DNA of 64,000 nt from Mesocentrotus franciscanus (lineage: Eukaryota; Echinodermata; Echinoidea; Camarodonta; Strongylocentrotidae). Below the pieces are notes generated by a model. It saw only the letters and a program-made list of their open reading frames with translations, did not search any database and was not told the origin of the DNA. The position numbers and the translations under genes were made by a program. Each line of letters begins with the position of its first letter. The first letter of the stretch is position 1. The stretch is from positions 8,413,789-8,477,788 of the forward strand of contig CP137674.1 in NCBI GenBank assembly GCA_037976565.1, written 5' to 3'. Shown here in pieces: positions 54,201-64,000 of this stretch.

Positions 54201-57200
54201 GCAAACCAATCCAGTGGATACTTCAGGTGCCTAAAGCTTAGAAAAAATAAAGTAACATACTGTATTAGTGAAAGTTCAAGAAAGTTCTGAATTGTTGAAG
54301 CATTGATCACTACACAAACTGGCAACTCATGCCCTGCCCTTTGCAAGCTACTCTCCATCCCCCCCCCCATTTTATTCATACATTTTCTTCTTTTTTCCAA
54401 AGAAAAAGAGACTGTTTTCTCAGACATGTGTCTGAAATGTATTGTGTATAGATGTCTTCGCAGGTTCTCGTCTAAATGTATGAAATAAAATACACTACTT
54501 CATATAAACTCAAACGTAGGATAATTCGAAAATGTCTCCATGAAATGAAATGAGAGTTGCTTGCCAAGTTTATTGTTAATGTTATGTAAGAATATTTAAC
54601 ACTTTAAAAAGTCCTAACCTTCAAATTGGTTGTTTGTTTTTATGAAACTTCTTTATTTGTTCTTTATTTATAATTTTCATGTCAGAGTGGACTTTGCCTT
54701 TGATATACCCCTCATATGTGTGCCCCTGGAGCTTAATTTTGCAGCTTTTAAACATAAAAATTAAAACATACTTCTGTCAAATGTATGTTATGAAAAAGTT
54801 TACCCCCTATCTTGCATGCGTGCTTATCATGAATTTGAAGAATGCAGTTACAGCAATTTTAAGTGTTTGCTGTCAAACCATTGTATAGCCATGATATTTG
54901 ATATTCTCGTCCATTGTTTTAAGTTAACATCAACATGTAAAAGCCCGCCAAAAAGTTAAAAAACAGCATTTTACAAAACTGTTCTTGCCATCTCTGTAAG
55001 TACCGTTAAACCCTTCCGTTAATTCATCTCAAAAAGAAAAAATTCCCTTCTCTTTTTTTGATACACTTCCCCTTGTTATTGTAACTCTCAGTCCATCACG
55101 TAATGTTAGAGATGGAACATTGGACGGATTGAATTACAAGAAGAAAGATCGTAAAATACGATGTTTAGAAAAACAGAATGCATAAACAAGGAACAAGGAA
55201 ACGCTTGATCATTCGTTTACACTCTGTCAATAAAAGGAAGTTGATTTTTATTTGGTCATGCTCTAATTCAGTAAAGATTTTCTCAATTTTTTTTTCTACA
55301 GTATGATGTGCATGTGGTGGGAGGATCAATTTCATTTCCATCATTTATTTTCTTTCTCTCCAGTATATTTTTAATCATGATGTTGTAACCTTGGCCATAT
55401 AAGATATCACAGGTATTTTGGTTTCACTTACAGAGAAGCATGCACGTACATCAACAAATTAATTTCTCCTTAAACAGGTGTTTTAGGAAAGTAACTTAAG
55501 TACTGTAATACCAGAAACTTTTACAACCTGCAATTTTTGTGATTTGTAAATGAGAGTGATTTTTACTGCGAGAAAATTTTGCGAATTGTTAAAAAAACTT
55601 CAGTGTTGTGTCAATTGTGAGGCAATTGTTTCACGGTTTAAACATATTTTTCTCCAGTAATCTGAACCATTCGCGAAATTTCATGCGCACAGAAGTTTCT
55701 CGTTCTACAGAAGGCGAATGTAGGTTAAACCTCAATCTGAACTTATATATGCTCATTTATAGCTTGTAATTTAGGCTCGTTCAGATAACCAAAACCACAG
55801 CGTTTTTTTAAATAATGATGGCGTAAAGTGTAATGCGCTTCCCATTTCTGTATCTTATGACACAGAACTCAGTGAATACGCACAAATCCTTTGTCTGAAC
55901 AAGCCTTTACTCTCGCTTTTTAACATGTGTGAAGAGATTGTAATAACAATATTCCATTCTAGTAGGGAGAATGCTTCGATCCCCAACACGGCACTAATGT
56001 CTTTGGGCAAGGCATTAAACTACATTTGCCACTCCATACCCAGGAGAGAAATGGGGAACTGGTAGACTGACGAAAGCCTTTGTGTTAGTGATTGCCATAT
56101 GCCCTCATGGTGACCATATATATGGTAAGAATGCTCCCTAGAGAGTGGAGATGGTGCACATTGTGCGTGATTGAGTCCGATGTTTTAGTTGATAATATCT
56201 CTAAAGCGCTTAGAGACGGTATTTCGTTTTTAAGCGCTATAAAAATCCAGATTATTATTAATACAGTTCCAAAGTGCTTTGAAAATTACTACCACGACTT
56301 AAAGATAAAGTTGAGTTCTGGTCATGCGATTGCATTGTGAAAGAAACGTTGCGGAATCGATCAGAAAAGGTTGATCATCTAGCATATAAGTATTGGTGTG
56401 TACTGCAAGGTTCTGTAATTATCAAAATGATAAGAAATTTGGCCCAGTCTTGGTAAAGTTACAAGCACTGTACACAGAAAGATGTAAATGGGACTACACG
56501 AACATATGGCATAAAAATCTATCCCGATTTGTATGATGTTACATGCCACATTTAAAATATTAAGGCATTTGAAGAGCCATGCTTTTCAGGGAACGTTTTT
56601 TCTCTGATTTTCTTCCACACTTGCATAATACAATGATAACGCACACAAATTATTTTTCACCTCTTCCCAGAACTCAACCTTCTCTTTAAAGGGCAAGTCC
56701 ACTAAAAAAAAAAATTGCTTTCAATAGAAGCAGAAAAATCAGACAAACAAATCAAAAAAAGTTTGAGCAAAATCAGATAACTAATAAGAAAGTTATGAAT
56801 TTTTGAAAAAGTATGTAGAACTATGGAACAATGGAAATCACTACACAAATTGCCAATTTGGTTATCAGTTTGTGACGTCATGTCCTCACTACTTATCAAT
56901 TGCTTTATAAAGTTTAATCCCATTAATTTTCCTTTTTATCCCCAAAACTTGATTTCCCCATGCCTTTTACCAGGTTATATGATATGTATCATATTGCGTG
57001 CATGACATTTCCCAAAATCTTTTATGAATTTTGAAGAATTGATACTATTTTCTGAATATTATATATTCATAATTATTGATTTTTATAAATAGTTTATCAA
57101 AATTCAAATTTTTCATGATTTAACTGGAAAAAATTACTCTATATTAGTGCATCCACACAAAAACATATTACTATCAATCTAACTTGGATGCTGGTGTGAA

Positions 57201-58813
57201 GAAATAAGATTCTTAGGGGAAAATAGGAAATTTATATTATCAATATAAAGAAAATAATTAGTGGATAGTGAGGGCATGACGTCACAGACTCATGAGTGAG
57301 TTGCCAATTTGTCTAGTGATTTTCAAATTTTTTCATGTCATTAAAAATTCATAACTTTCTTATTAGTTATCCGATTTTGCTCAAACTTTTTTTGATTGGT
57401 TTGTCTGATTTTTCTGCTTCTATTGAAAGTAAGTTATTTTTGGTGGACTTGGACTTTAAGCATCACTGCCCTGATAGGGCATCCAAGGAATTCCTTCTTA
57501 CTGGTGCCCAGTTACCTCACCTGAGTGGAGAGTGGCAAATGTAGATTTATGCCTTGCCAAAGAACATTAAATTAAAATTTAAAAAAAAACACCCTTTTAA
57601 TTTAACACCCGGGTCATGAGAGACAAAAGTAGGTAAAAAGTATAAGGACATACATTATGGACTAGGTATAGATTCAAACACTCTACCTTTTCAAAAACTC
57701 AACACTTTGATTTAGAGTCAAGTGAATGAATCACTTTAAGATGTTTCCCCAGGGTACTGGCAGACTTTTGGGGGGATGGGGGTCATCTGGCTCTTGCCAC
57801 CTCCTATTTTTAAGAAAAAATCCAGGTGGCATGCTCAAGGACTTTTTTATTGTTGTCTTTGCTAAGTTTATTTTTGTTTTATTTTTTTATATGTTGGGGT
57901 TCACATTTTTTTGCCTGTAAAAAAAAATGGAATAAAGAGTCCTAAATAGTTCTGATGACTTTTTTGTTGTTTTGCTTGTCAGAAGATTTTAGGAACATAT
58001 TGCACCCCTTTCCAAAATACTGAATATGCCCCCATCCCAGAGTATAGATTAAAATTGATAATGCAGCACATAGTGCACCCTCTTTTCCAAAATACTGAAT
58101 ATGCCCCCATCCCAGAGTATAGATTAAAATTGATAATGCAGCATCTGCATTATTTATTAATAACTTTAGCTAAGAGGTTTCCCTGTTAACATTTCTTCCT
58201 ATATATCAGGGTTGGAAATGAACAACATAAGAAATCCATATAATTGAAGAGACACATTTTAAATATATTAATACATCTTCACTAATCATCAGTAGAAATT
58301 AGTAGAGGTTTCCCGTATAATAGTTTTATCCTCATATTCAAGGGTCACAGATGAAAAACTAATCATCAAAAGGAAACGTCATCTCAGTTTGAATTGGAAC
58401 AATATTGAGAGTGATGACAAGGCATAAGTGAGTTTATTTTATGGTCAAAAAGGTTTTACGTGATGGAAATGATTTTTAAATGCTCATGAAGTCACCAATA
58501 AATATAATTACTTTTCAAGATGCTGATTCTGAGGAATAATTATCAGTTATCTCAAAATATGATTTACACTGTACAACGAGTGTTTGCTTCTTGTTTTAAT
58601 AAAATGTTTCTGTTGATGGATTATTGGATCACAATCAAATCTGTTACAGGTTTAAATGAAGCCATTGGAAATTAAATTTATTTCTTCTCCCCTCACCCCT
58701 CTCTCACATACACACACTTTCTCCATCTCTTCCTCTGCCTTTGCCCCCCCTCACTCTCTCTCTCTCCCTCTCCCTCCCTCCCTTTCTCCCTCCCCCTCTC
58801 TCCCTCCTCCCAC

Positions 58814-58844
<31 letters not shown>

Positions 58845-61800
58845 CCTGCCCATCTATTTTCCTTTCTCTTCCTACTTTTCTCCATTTCTGACCTTAATTT
58901 GTGTCCAGTAGCTATCAATTTCAATTAAAGAATACTTTTAAATGCCATGTGAACACACTGCTACTATTGTATTAGTTAGGCTATTCTCCTACTAAAGAAC
59001 GTTCAGTTCTTTGCAGTGTGAACAACCTGCTTCCATCCGTCTAAACAAGGAACTGTCTGACAGGAAAGGTAGATATGGAGAGCCGAAAAATTGACATATG
59101 TCCTTGGGACATTGAATTTTGTGAAACATCTGTGCTAGCCTTCCTTCCTTTGTTTTATCTCTTGGTTAAAATATGACATCCCTCGATTCCCTTTCATGAG
59201 TCTTTAGGGATGTATTGTATTGTGTATGCGATACTCTTGATAAAGTTAAAGATTTCACAAGGTACATGTACATTGTTTGAAAATCAGTAATTGGTTCATG
59301 CTTTGTTGCTTTCGCACTTAAAGGTAAAGACCAGTTTTGGAAACGCCCCTCTCTCAAAAAAATTAAATGGAAGCTCTCATTACCAATCATGTGAAAGAAT
59401 ATGTTTTGACTAATACGTGATGATACAAATTTTGCCGGGAAAGTCGGGAAACCGCCTACTAGTTGATATATTTAGTAAATTATTATATCTCTTGGGACCA
59501 AATAGATATCGCGCACGTGGTCGCGTAGTCCCATATACATCTTTCTGTGTACAGTGCTTGTAACTTTACCAAGACTGGGCCAAATTTCTTATCATTTTGA
59601 TGATTCCAGAACCTTGCAGTACATACCAATACTTATATGCTAGATGATCAACCTTTTCTGATCGATTCCGCAACGTTTCTTTCACAATGCAATCGCATGA
59701 CCAGAACTGGTCTTTCTCTTTAAGAGGAAAAGTTAGGTTTGTTTAGCACACTTGTGCATTAATGGTAATTTTTATTTCTTGTTCAAGCAGGACAGGTAAA
59801 ATCACTTGTTAAATTAAGAATAGCAGAACATAGAAGTCAGTTACCATCATGAATACTGAAAGACCTAAATATTGACAAACCTTGAAATTAATCCCCTTAC
59901 AATTTATTCATTACTCATTCAGTTTTTACTTTAGTCAGAAACTACTTTGACTCACCTTTTTCCCACACTTAGGCTTATATCCATCTGTTTTCTGTCCTTC
60001 TTTTGAAATACATATATATCTCTCACCCTGCAGAGGGACTTAAAGATAAAGTTGAGTTCTGGTCATGCGATTGCATTGTGAAAGAAACGTTGTGGAATCG
60101 ATCAGAAAAGGTTGATCATCTAGCATATAAGTATTGGTGTATACTGCAAGGTTCTGGAATCATCAAAATGATAAGAAATTTGGCCCAGTCTTGATAAAGT
60201 TACAAGCACTGTACACAGAAAGATGTATATGGGACTACACGAACATGTGGCATAAAAATCTGTCCCGATTTTTATGCTGTTACATGCCATATTTAGAATA
60301 TTAAGGCATTTGAAGAGCCATGCTTTTCAGGGAACATTTTTTATCTGATGTTCTTCCACACTTGCATAATACAATGATAATGCTCACAAATTATTTTCAC
60401 CTCTTCACCTTCTTCTCTTTAAACCACAAACCATGTGATTCACAGTCCAGCGATGTATCTATCCACTAGACCACGACACCTCCACATTGTCATGTTTGCA
60501 TGCACATTTCAATAGGAGATGCATAAAGTTATTGAAAATGCCTTGGCTTGAAATTTGAAATTAAACTTGATTTTTTGTTTAAAATGTCTTTGTGATTGAG
60601 TCATTGTGGAGGTGTTGTGGTCTAGTGGATACGTCACCGGACTGTAGATCGCATGGTTACCGGTTCGAGTCCCGCCGCGGCACTAATGTCCTTTGGCAAG
60701 ACATTAATCTACATTTGCCATACTCCACCCAAGTGAGGTAAATGGGTACCCGGTAGGAAGAAATTCCTTGAACACCTTTTAATGGTAGCTTGGTTAAACC
60801 CGGGGTAATAATATGATTGCAGGGCCCTCAGGGAGAACAGTATTAATACTGATGAGGCTACCCTGGGTAAACAAGACATATTATTATTATTATATTATTA
60901 TTATTATTATATTATTATTATTATATTATTATTATAGTCATAGATGGAAAAAGAGCAAGATTAAATGCATTTTTTCCACAAAGTGCGTATTTTTTCTAAG
61001 TGGATCAATCTTGTTTTGACTGTTTGACATTTGATTTGATTTCTGAGGAATCACTGGGGAAGTTGATAACAGTTTCTCTTCCTATTTGAAGGATTGTTTA
61101 GCTGCCCTCCTGACATTACTGATGCTTGTTCGTTAGATATATCTTTTTAAATGAACAAAACTTTTCTGTATCCATTTTAAAGGTGATGCAAAGTTGTGGT
61201 ATTGAAATGGAAATTGTTGAAGAATTTGTGTTTGTTTGTTTGATCATGGACCTAAATCTTTTTACATGAATAAAAACTTGTCTGTATCCATTTAAAAGGT
61301 GATGCTAAGTTGTAGTAGTGGAATTAAAATTGTTGAATATATTTGATTTTGTTTGTTTGATAAATCTTTTTACATGATAATAAACTTTTCTGTATCCATT
61401 TTAAAGATGATGCAAAGTTGTGGTAGTGAGATTAATATTGTTCAATGTATTTGTTTTTGTTTGTTTTATAATTTTTTTACATGAATACAAACTTTTCTGT
61501 ATCCATTTCAAAGATGATGCAAAGTGTGGTAGTGAGATTAATATTGTTGAATGTATTTGTTTTTGTTTGTTTGATAAATCTTTATACATGAATACAAACT
61601 TTTCTGTATCCATTTTAAAGGTGATGCACAGTTGTGGTAGTGAGATTAATATTGTTGAATATATTTGATTTTGTTTGTTTGATAAATCTTTGTAATTTAA
61701 TAAAAACTTTTCTGTATCCATTAGAAAGGTGATGCTAAGTTGTGGTAGTGAAATTGAAATTTGAAATTAAACTTGTTGAATACATTAAAAAGTCTAATAT

Positions 61801-63305
61801 CTCACTTGAATCATGAGCTTTACTGTTCTCAGTGGAAATGCTTAGATAAATCTAACTTACATGTAAACTTTTTGAAAAATTTGTATTCATGTTATTTTTG
61901 TTGATATTTTTTCCCCTCTTTCCTCTCTTTTCTCCAGCACAGATATACACATCTTTTCATTTTGTATTTTCTTCCATATTATGTTTATATGTTACAGGGA
62001 TTTTTTTTTACTTATTATACATTTATATGGTTTGATGGCTTTGAAGCAGGTTGGTGGAAATGCCACTCAAATTTACTCATCTTGTTTGTTTTGATCAATG
62101 ATTTTATTTTGTTGGAATATGACAATAAGTTGGTCTTTGTACTGCCTCTCTATAGCAATAAACCTTTTCTTTCCCTTTTGATTACCATACTGTTATTGTA
62201 TGATGACTAAATAATTATTCTCTGATTACTATATGAATATCACTTGATTATTTTTTACTACCATATATTTCCTTATACCCACGTTACCATGTGAGTACTC
62301 TGATGAAACTGCAGAATTATCATTCCTATAGAGTACCGATTTTATCCCATTACCACTTGAATCCTATAAGAGTAACATATCATTACCGCATGATTACAAT
62401 AGCATTATCAAAGAATTACCATAGCATATCCATATGATTATCATATAATTGATATATAATTACTATAGCATTGCTTAATTAGTCTTGTTCGGAAGTTGTT
62501 CCTTTCACCAAGATCAATAATTATATAGGAGATGACAACCAGTGGGTCTTTGCCAATAACATTACCAAAGAATTGCCATAGCATTTCCATATCATTATTA
62601 TATGATTACTGTATAATTACTCTAGCATTACTACATGATTATCATATGACTACTATGTGATGACCACTCTCAAATCACACTATAGGATCAATAGTTTGTG
62701 TTGGATTGGACAAACAGTGTATTTTTGGCAATAGCACTATATACCAAAGAATTACCATAACATAACCATGTGGTTATCATATGGTTAATGTATAATTACT
62801 CTAGCATTACTACATGATTATCATATAATTACTATATGATTACCATTCTCATTTACACTACAGGATAGATAGTTGTGTAGGAGAAGACAACCAGTTGATT
62901 TTTGGCAATAGCACTACCAAAGACTTACCATAGCATTACTATATGATTATCACATGGTTAATGTATTATTACCATATCATTATTACATGATTATCATATG
63001 ATTAATATATGATTACCACTCTCAAATTACACTACAGGATCAATAGTTCTGTAGGAGAGAACAGCTTGTGGATTTTGGGCAATAGCACTACCAAAGAATT
63101 ACCATAGCATTACTATGTGATTATCATATGGTTAATGTATGATTACTATTCTCATTTACACTATAGGATCAATAGTTGTGTAGGAGAGGACAACCAGTGG
63201 ACATTTGTGCTACTCCTTCTCTATGGTTTCCTGCTGAGTAGCACAGCTCTGCTTATAGACATTCTGCACTTTTATTACTTTGATCCTTGTTCAACCTGCG
63301 ACATG
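47775..63305 (+). CDS. ZDHHC21: DHHC palmitoyltransferase, ZDHHC21-like (3' end outside window)
   Basis: Coding exons 47775-48030, 48661-48759, 49476-49587 and 63167-63305, all GT-AG with matching phases; 202 codons visible. DHHC enzymes transfer palmitate to protein cysteines at Golgi, ER or plasma membranes through an acyl-Cys intermediate. Predicted membrane segments are at residues 48-71, 80-100 and 169-191. An NPG motif (105-107) stands where DPG is usual. The cysteine-rich domain runs 126-166: [20 protein letters not shown], then [24 protein letters not shown] is 151-154, so Cys154 is the predicted acylated residue; the zinc-ligand Cys/His set is complete. INSCVG replaces the usual NNCVG. 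The [12 protein letters not shown] and HFYYF features and short length fit ZDHHC21, but a related DHHC is possible. The fourth membrane segment and C-terminus lie past 64000. The start ATG follows an acceptor directly, so it could be internal. Confidence 0.88.
48661..48759 (+). CDS. ZDHHC21: ZDHHC21-like exon 2 (TM2, NPG)
   Basis: TTTACAG acceptor, GTAAGA donor; reads [20 protein letters not shown], then [12 protein letters not shown]. Phase matches both neighbours. Confidence 0.88.
   Translation, partial: FSCFCPLPPLCAWYDPVFLILATFHLTTDLQR
49476..49587 (+). CDS. ZDHHC21: ZDHHC21-like exon 3 (DHHC core)
   Basis: Acceptor ATATAG and donor GTAAGA. Encodes [20 protein letters not shown], then [16 protein letters not shown] and TG of the Trp codon. 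This is the catalytic zinc-binding block. A later AG (49480-49481) would shift the frame, so the first AG was chosen. Confidence 0.93.
49639..49731 (+). pseudogene. Decayed tandem copy of ZDHHC exon 3
   Basis: ATCAACTGGACTCATTGCAG, AAGCCGATGTCAGCAATGA and GTGGACCATCACTGCCCTTG match exon 3 in order. About 20 bases of the exon (the segment encoding part of RPLKS) are missing, a 2-base insertion breaks the frame, and the donor GGTAAG is changed to GGAAAG. It cannot serve as an exon. A further scrap, TTTGTTTGATACAGCACTAG, lies at 49821-49840. Confidence 0.85.
50183..50690. repeat. Three-copy ~185-bp tandem repeat with exon-3 echo
   Basis: Each unit starts TTGTTCTCATAGAAT/TTGTTCTCAGGGAA and has AACCCTGCAGACAATATACA, TTGTCAAGAACTTGA and CATAAATACCAGATAGCAT. 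Two units end with CCTCTCAAGTTTCACC and GTAGCCGATGTTTT (50338-50369, 50523-50552), which resemble exon 3 (CCTCTCAAGTCCCACC, GTAGCCGATGTCAG). The third unit is shortened. Confidence 0.88.
51195..51320. repeat. TTA/poly-T microsatellite
   Basis: TTATTATTA runs mixed with long T tracts and a terminal G run. Confidence 0.95.
51629..53272. repeat. 1.6-kb polypyrimidine tract
   Basis: Almost pure C/T on the + (sense) strand, built from TTC, CTC, TCC and CTTCTC units with occasional A in TTTCATT or CCCTATC. Higher-order repeats: the block around 51766-52000 recurs at about 52556-52800, and CTTCTTGTGTTTCTCCCTCT appears many times. Frames of 562 and 589 codons cross it, giving Ser/Leu/Phe/Pro only; they are not genes. 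Such DNA can form triplex (H-DNA) structures. Confidence 0.97.
53365..53460. repeat. Short degenerate tandem repeat
   Basis: TAACCATATAAGGAGTTAAT / TAACCGTATAAGGAGTAAAT / TAACCATATACGGAAAGAGT units with GCTTGTACRTGTG spacers. Confidence 0.75.
55774..55905. mobile_element. MITE, TIR GGCTYGTTCAGATA
   Basis: Left end GGCTCGTTCAGATAACC, right end TTGTCTGAACAAGCC; flanked by TTTA on both sides. Core GGCGTAAAGTGTAATGCGC and TATCTTATGACACAGAACTC as in the 12727 copy. Confidence 0.75.
55955..56262 (+). mobile_element. tRNA-derived SINE, 5'-truncated or diverged
   Basis: CTTCGATCCCCAACACGGCA (B-box side), CTAATGTCTTTGGGCAAGGC and ACTACATTTGCCACTCCA match the 60604 SINE. The 3' part has GCGCTTAGAGACGG, AAGCGCTATAAAAATCCAGA and an ATTATT tail, a different 3' end. 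Confidence 0.7.
56303..56685 (+). mobile_element. TTAA MITE family A, copy 2 (complete)
   Basis: TTAA | AGATAAAGTTGAGTTCTGG ... CCAGAACTCAACCTTCTCT | TTAA, 383 bp. The TIRs differ by about two bases. No coding capacity. Confidence 0.9.
56690..57455. mobile_element. TTAA MITE family B with long arms
   Basis: TTAA | AGGGCAAGTCCACTAAAAA ... GGTGGACTTGGACT | TTAA, 766 bp. Inverted arms of at least 125 bp carry AATAGAAGCAGAAAAATCAG, TTTGAGCAAAATCAGATAAC and AAGAAAGTTATGAATTTTT on the left and their complements on the right; further in, GTGACGTCATG and CATGACGTCAC mirror each other. It shares its left TTAA with the right end of copy 2 of family A. Confidence 0.9.
57462..57552 (-). mobile_element. 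SINE fragment, minus orientation
   Basis: On the - strand: CTTTGGCAAGGCATAAATCT, ACATTTGCCACTCTCCACTC and GGTAACTGGGCACCAG match the central part of the 60604 SINE. Confidence 0.75.
58002..58148. repeat. 75-bp tandem duplication
   Basis: CCAAAATACTGAATATGCCC to GATTAAAATTGATAATGCAG occurs twice, nearly identical. Confidence 0.93.
58685..58855. repeat. CT-rich tract
   Basis: CTCTCTCTCT and CCCTCCC units in the ZDHHC intron. Confidence 0.9.
59322..59719 (-). mobile_element. TTAA MITE, chimeric relative of family A
   Basis: TTAA | AGGTAAAGACCAGTTTTGG ... CCAGAACTGGTCTTTCTCT | TTAA, 398 bp. From about 59515 to the right end it is the inverted complement of the left half of family A (CCCATATACATCTTTCTGTG, GATGATCAACCTTTTCTGAT). 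The left half is unrelated to family A, and the TIRs are a variant with GACCAG instead of GTTGAG. Confidence 0.8.
60044..60418 (+). mobile_element. TTAA MITE family A, copy 3
   Basis: TTAA | AGATAAAGTTGAGTTCTGG at the left and ...CACCTTCTTCTCT | TTAA at the right; the right TIR lost about a dozen bases. The body is almost identical to copies 1 and 2. Confidence 0.9.
60428..60486 (-). mobile_element. SINE head fragment, minus orientation
   Basis: On the - strand: TGGAGGTGTCGTGGTCTAGT, GGATAGATACATCGCTGGAC, TGTGAATCACATGG, matching the tRNA-like head at 60604. Confidence 0.75.
60604..60935 (+). mobile_element. tRNA-derived SINE, near full length
   Basis: The tRNA-like head GAGGTGTTGTGGTCTAGTGG ATACG (A box) and GGTTACCGGTTCGAGTCCCG (B box) is followed by the body GGCAAGACATTAATCTACAT, GATTGCAGGGCCCTCAGGGA and CTACCCTGGGTAAACAAGAC, and a long (TTA)n tail. 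Pol III internal promoter boxes look intact. There is no cloverleaf good enough for a functional tRNA. Confidence 0.88.
61140..61790. repeat. ~112-bp tandem repeat, about six units
   Basis: Each unit has AAATCTTTTTACATGAATAA, ACTTTTCTGTATCCATTTTA, AAGGTGATGCAAAGTTGTGG and GTTGAATATATTTG-TTTTGT. The + strand frame of successive units stays partly open by chance. Confidence 0.92.
62200..63166 (+). repeat. Tandem repeat carrying copies of the exon-4 acceptor
   Basis: AT-rich units of about 175 bp with ATTACCATAGCATTACTATA and GATTATCATATGATTA motifs. Each unit also carries an acceptor-like CACTACAG/CACTATAG followed by a copy of the exon-4 start: at 62511, 62686, 62864 and 63038, before the true exon at 63167. 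The copies run GATCAATAGTT-TGTAGGAGA-GACAACCAGT-G and then diverge to TTTGGCAATAGCACTACCAA. The last two have a clean CAG. Each in-frame copy ends in a stop after roughly 22 codons (CCA TAG). Confidence 0.88.
63167..63305 (+). CDS. ZDHHC21: ZDHHC21-like exon 4 (end of DHHC domain, TM3)
   Basis: Acceptor CTATAG and donor GTAAGT. It completes the Trp codon and reads [20 protein letters not shown], then [20 protein letters not shown] and CSTCDM. It is the only copy in this array that stays open past the repeat and has hydrophobic coding sequence, so it is the functional exon. Confidence 0.92.
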
Positions 63306-63340
63306 GTAAGTAACACCTGTAATTTTCATGACATTTCATT

Positions 63341-63536
63341 TTTCGATGGCTCAGTGTTAGAGCGGTGGTCTCATTACCGGTAGGTACCGGTATCGAAACC
63401 AATTCAAGGCACTCGTGCCCTTTGGTAAGGCTTTAATCCTCATTACCAAGTCTCCTTGGAGAGGACTTAAAGCCGACGGTCCCCTGGTTTCTTACTTTCA
63501 AGCATATTCATGCTTTCTTAGCAGTCAGGTAAAGCA
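63341..63536 (+). mobile_element. tRNA-derived SINE, second family
   Basis: Head CGATGGCTCAGTGTTAGAGC GG (A box), TACCGGTATCGAAACC (B-box-like), then GGCTTTAATCCTCATTACCA, GAGGACTTAAAGCCGACGG and CATGCTTTCTTAGCAGTCAG. The fragment at 6951 is the same family. Confidence 0.75.
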
Positions 63537-64000
63537 ATCATCAAACATTTTATTCAGTTTTTTTTATATGTGTTTAAAATAGTATACAGTTATGAGATAA
63601 GCAGAACCTTGGTGCCTGTGGGCTCTTACAATTAAGTACAAGCTTAAATGACCTGCATAATGTTTTGAAAATAACAATGGTTGTCTATCCATTTTCTCTC
63701 GTCTGTTGCTGTTTGATCCAGTGTTATTTTGCCCAGTTTCCAGTTAGTCCAATCCAAGTTCATTTATATCCCCAAGTTTATCTATTGTCCTACTGGTCTA
63801 ATATCAATTCTCTAACATTCAGTATATCTTATTTGATTAATGTGGTCTAATAATCAGGTCCCAGAACAACCCCCCCCCCCTCCCTCTCTTGCCAGCAATT
63901 TTAATCAGATCAAATGAATATTAGACCAACTGGAAATAGCCCAAATGAACAGTAGACAAACAATTAGACAAATATCATTTCGACAACAAAGGATTTAGAG
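63537..64000. other. Intronic DNA to window end
   Basis: AT-rich, with a C run at 63870-63882; no exon recognised. The remaining ZDHHC exons should follow beyond the window. Confidence 0.6.

Larger units (their letters stand above)
49588..63166 (+). other. ZDHHC intron 3, 13.6 kb
   Basis: Separates the two exons that code for the catalytic core. It holds the exon-3 pseudo-copy, tandem repeats, 1.6 kb of polypyrimidine DNA, at least four MITEs, several SINE pieces and the exon-4 decoys, each listed separately. 53.4-55.75 kb and 58.15-59.3 kb are otherwise plain AT-rich DNA with no recognisable exon. Confidence 0.8.

Noticed and set aside
60604..60675. A functional tRNA gene
   Set aside because: A and B boxes are good, but the acceptor stem does not pair and the sequence continues into a SINE body with a TTA tail.

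Overview
This is a eukaryotic genomic window, AT-rich and intron-rich. It carries pieces of three conserved protein-coding genes, all with GT-AG introns, set in repeat-dense DNA. The organism is probably a marine invertebrate, and I lean towards an echinoderm-like deuterostome. That lean rests on the tRNA-derived SINEs, many short TIR elements (MITEs), pervasive ACATGT palindromes and the compactness of the genes. It is an inference; the sequence does not name the species. There are no bacterial, plasmid, phage or CRISPR features.

Layout. (1) 202-6283, + strand: DPH2, the second subunit of the enzyme that starts diphthamide synthesis on elongation factor 2. Four exons are present; the 5' end lies before the window. 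(2) 6.3-14.5 kb: the gap between two convergent genes, holding SINEs, a TTAA-flanked MITE, an element with about 140-bp internal repeats, and probably the long 3' UTR of the next gene. (3) 14583-21032, - strand: a complete MAP-kinase-interacting kinase (MKNK/Mnk) coding region, eight coding exons and 486 codons. It has DFG where the family is known for DFD. A possible non-coding first exon lies near 37.5-37.8 kb. (4) 21-44 kb: mostly non-coding, with MITEs, tandem repeats, two telomere-like (CCCTAA)n patches, microsatellites, a 500-N assembly gap (40685-41184), a palindromic G/C-rich minisatellite and a LINE reverse-transcriptase remnant. (5) 44.3-63.3 kb, + strand: a DHHC palmitoyltransferase most like ZDHHC21. 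Four coding exons are seen, the third and fourth separated by a 13.6-kb intron, and the 3' end lies beyond the window. That intron holds 1.6 kb of pure polypyrimidine DNA and many mobile elements.

The three genes do not form a pathway. DPH2 modifies eEF2, Mnk phosphorylates eIF4E, and the DHHC enzyme lipidates membrane-associated proteins. Two of them act on translation.

The most unusual structure is a recurring pattern of tandem copies that include exon-intron boundaries. The 3' end of a DPH2 exon with its donor region is repeated in the next intron. ZDHHC exon 3 has a decayed copy just downstream and short echoes in a further tandem repeat. The acceptor plus first ~40 bases of ZDHHC exon 4 are repeated four times upstream at about 175-bp spacing. 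Other points of interest are the DFG Mnk, TTAA-flanked MITE families (one nested junction and one apparent chimera), a foldback element carrying telomere-like repeats, and a SINE whose head resembles 7SL RNA.
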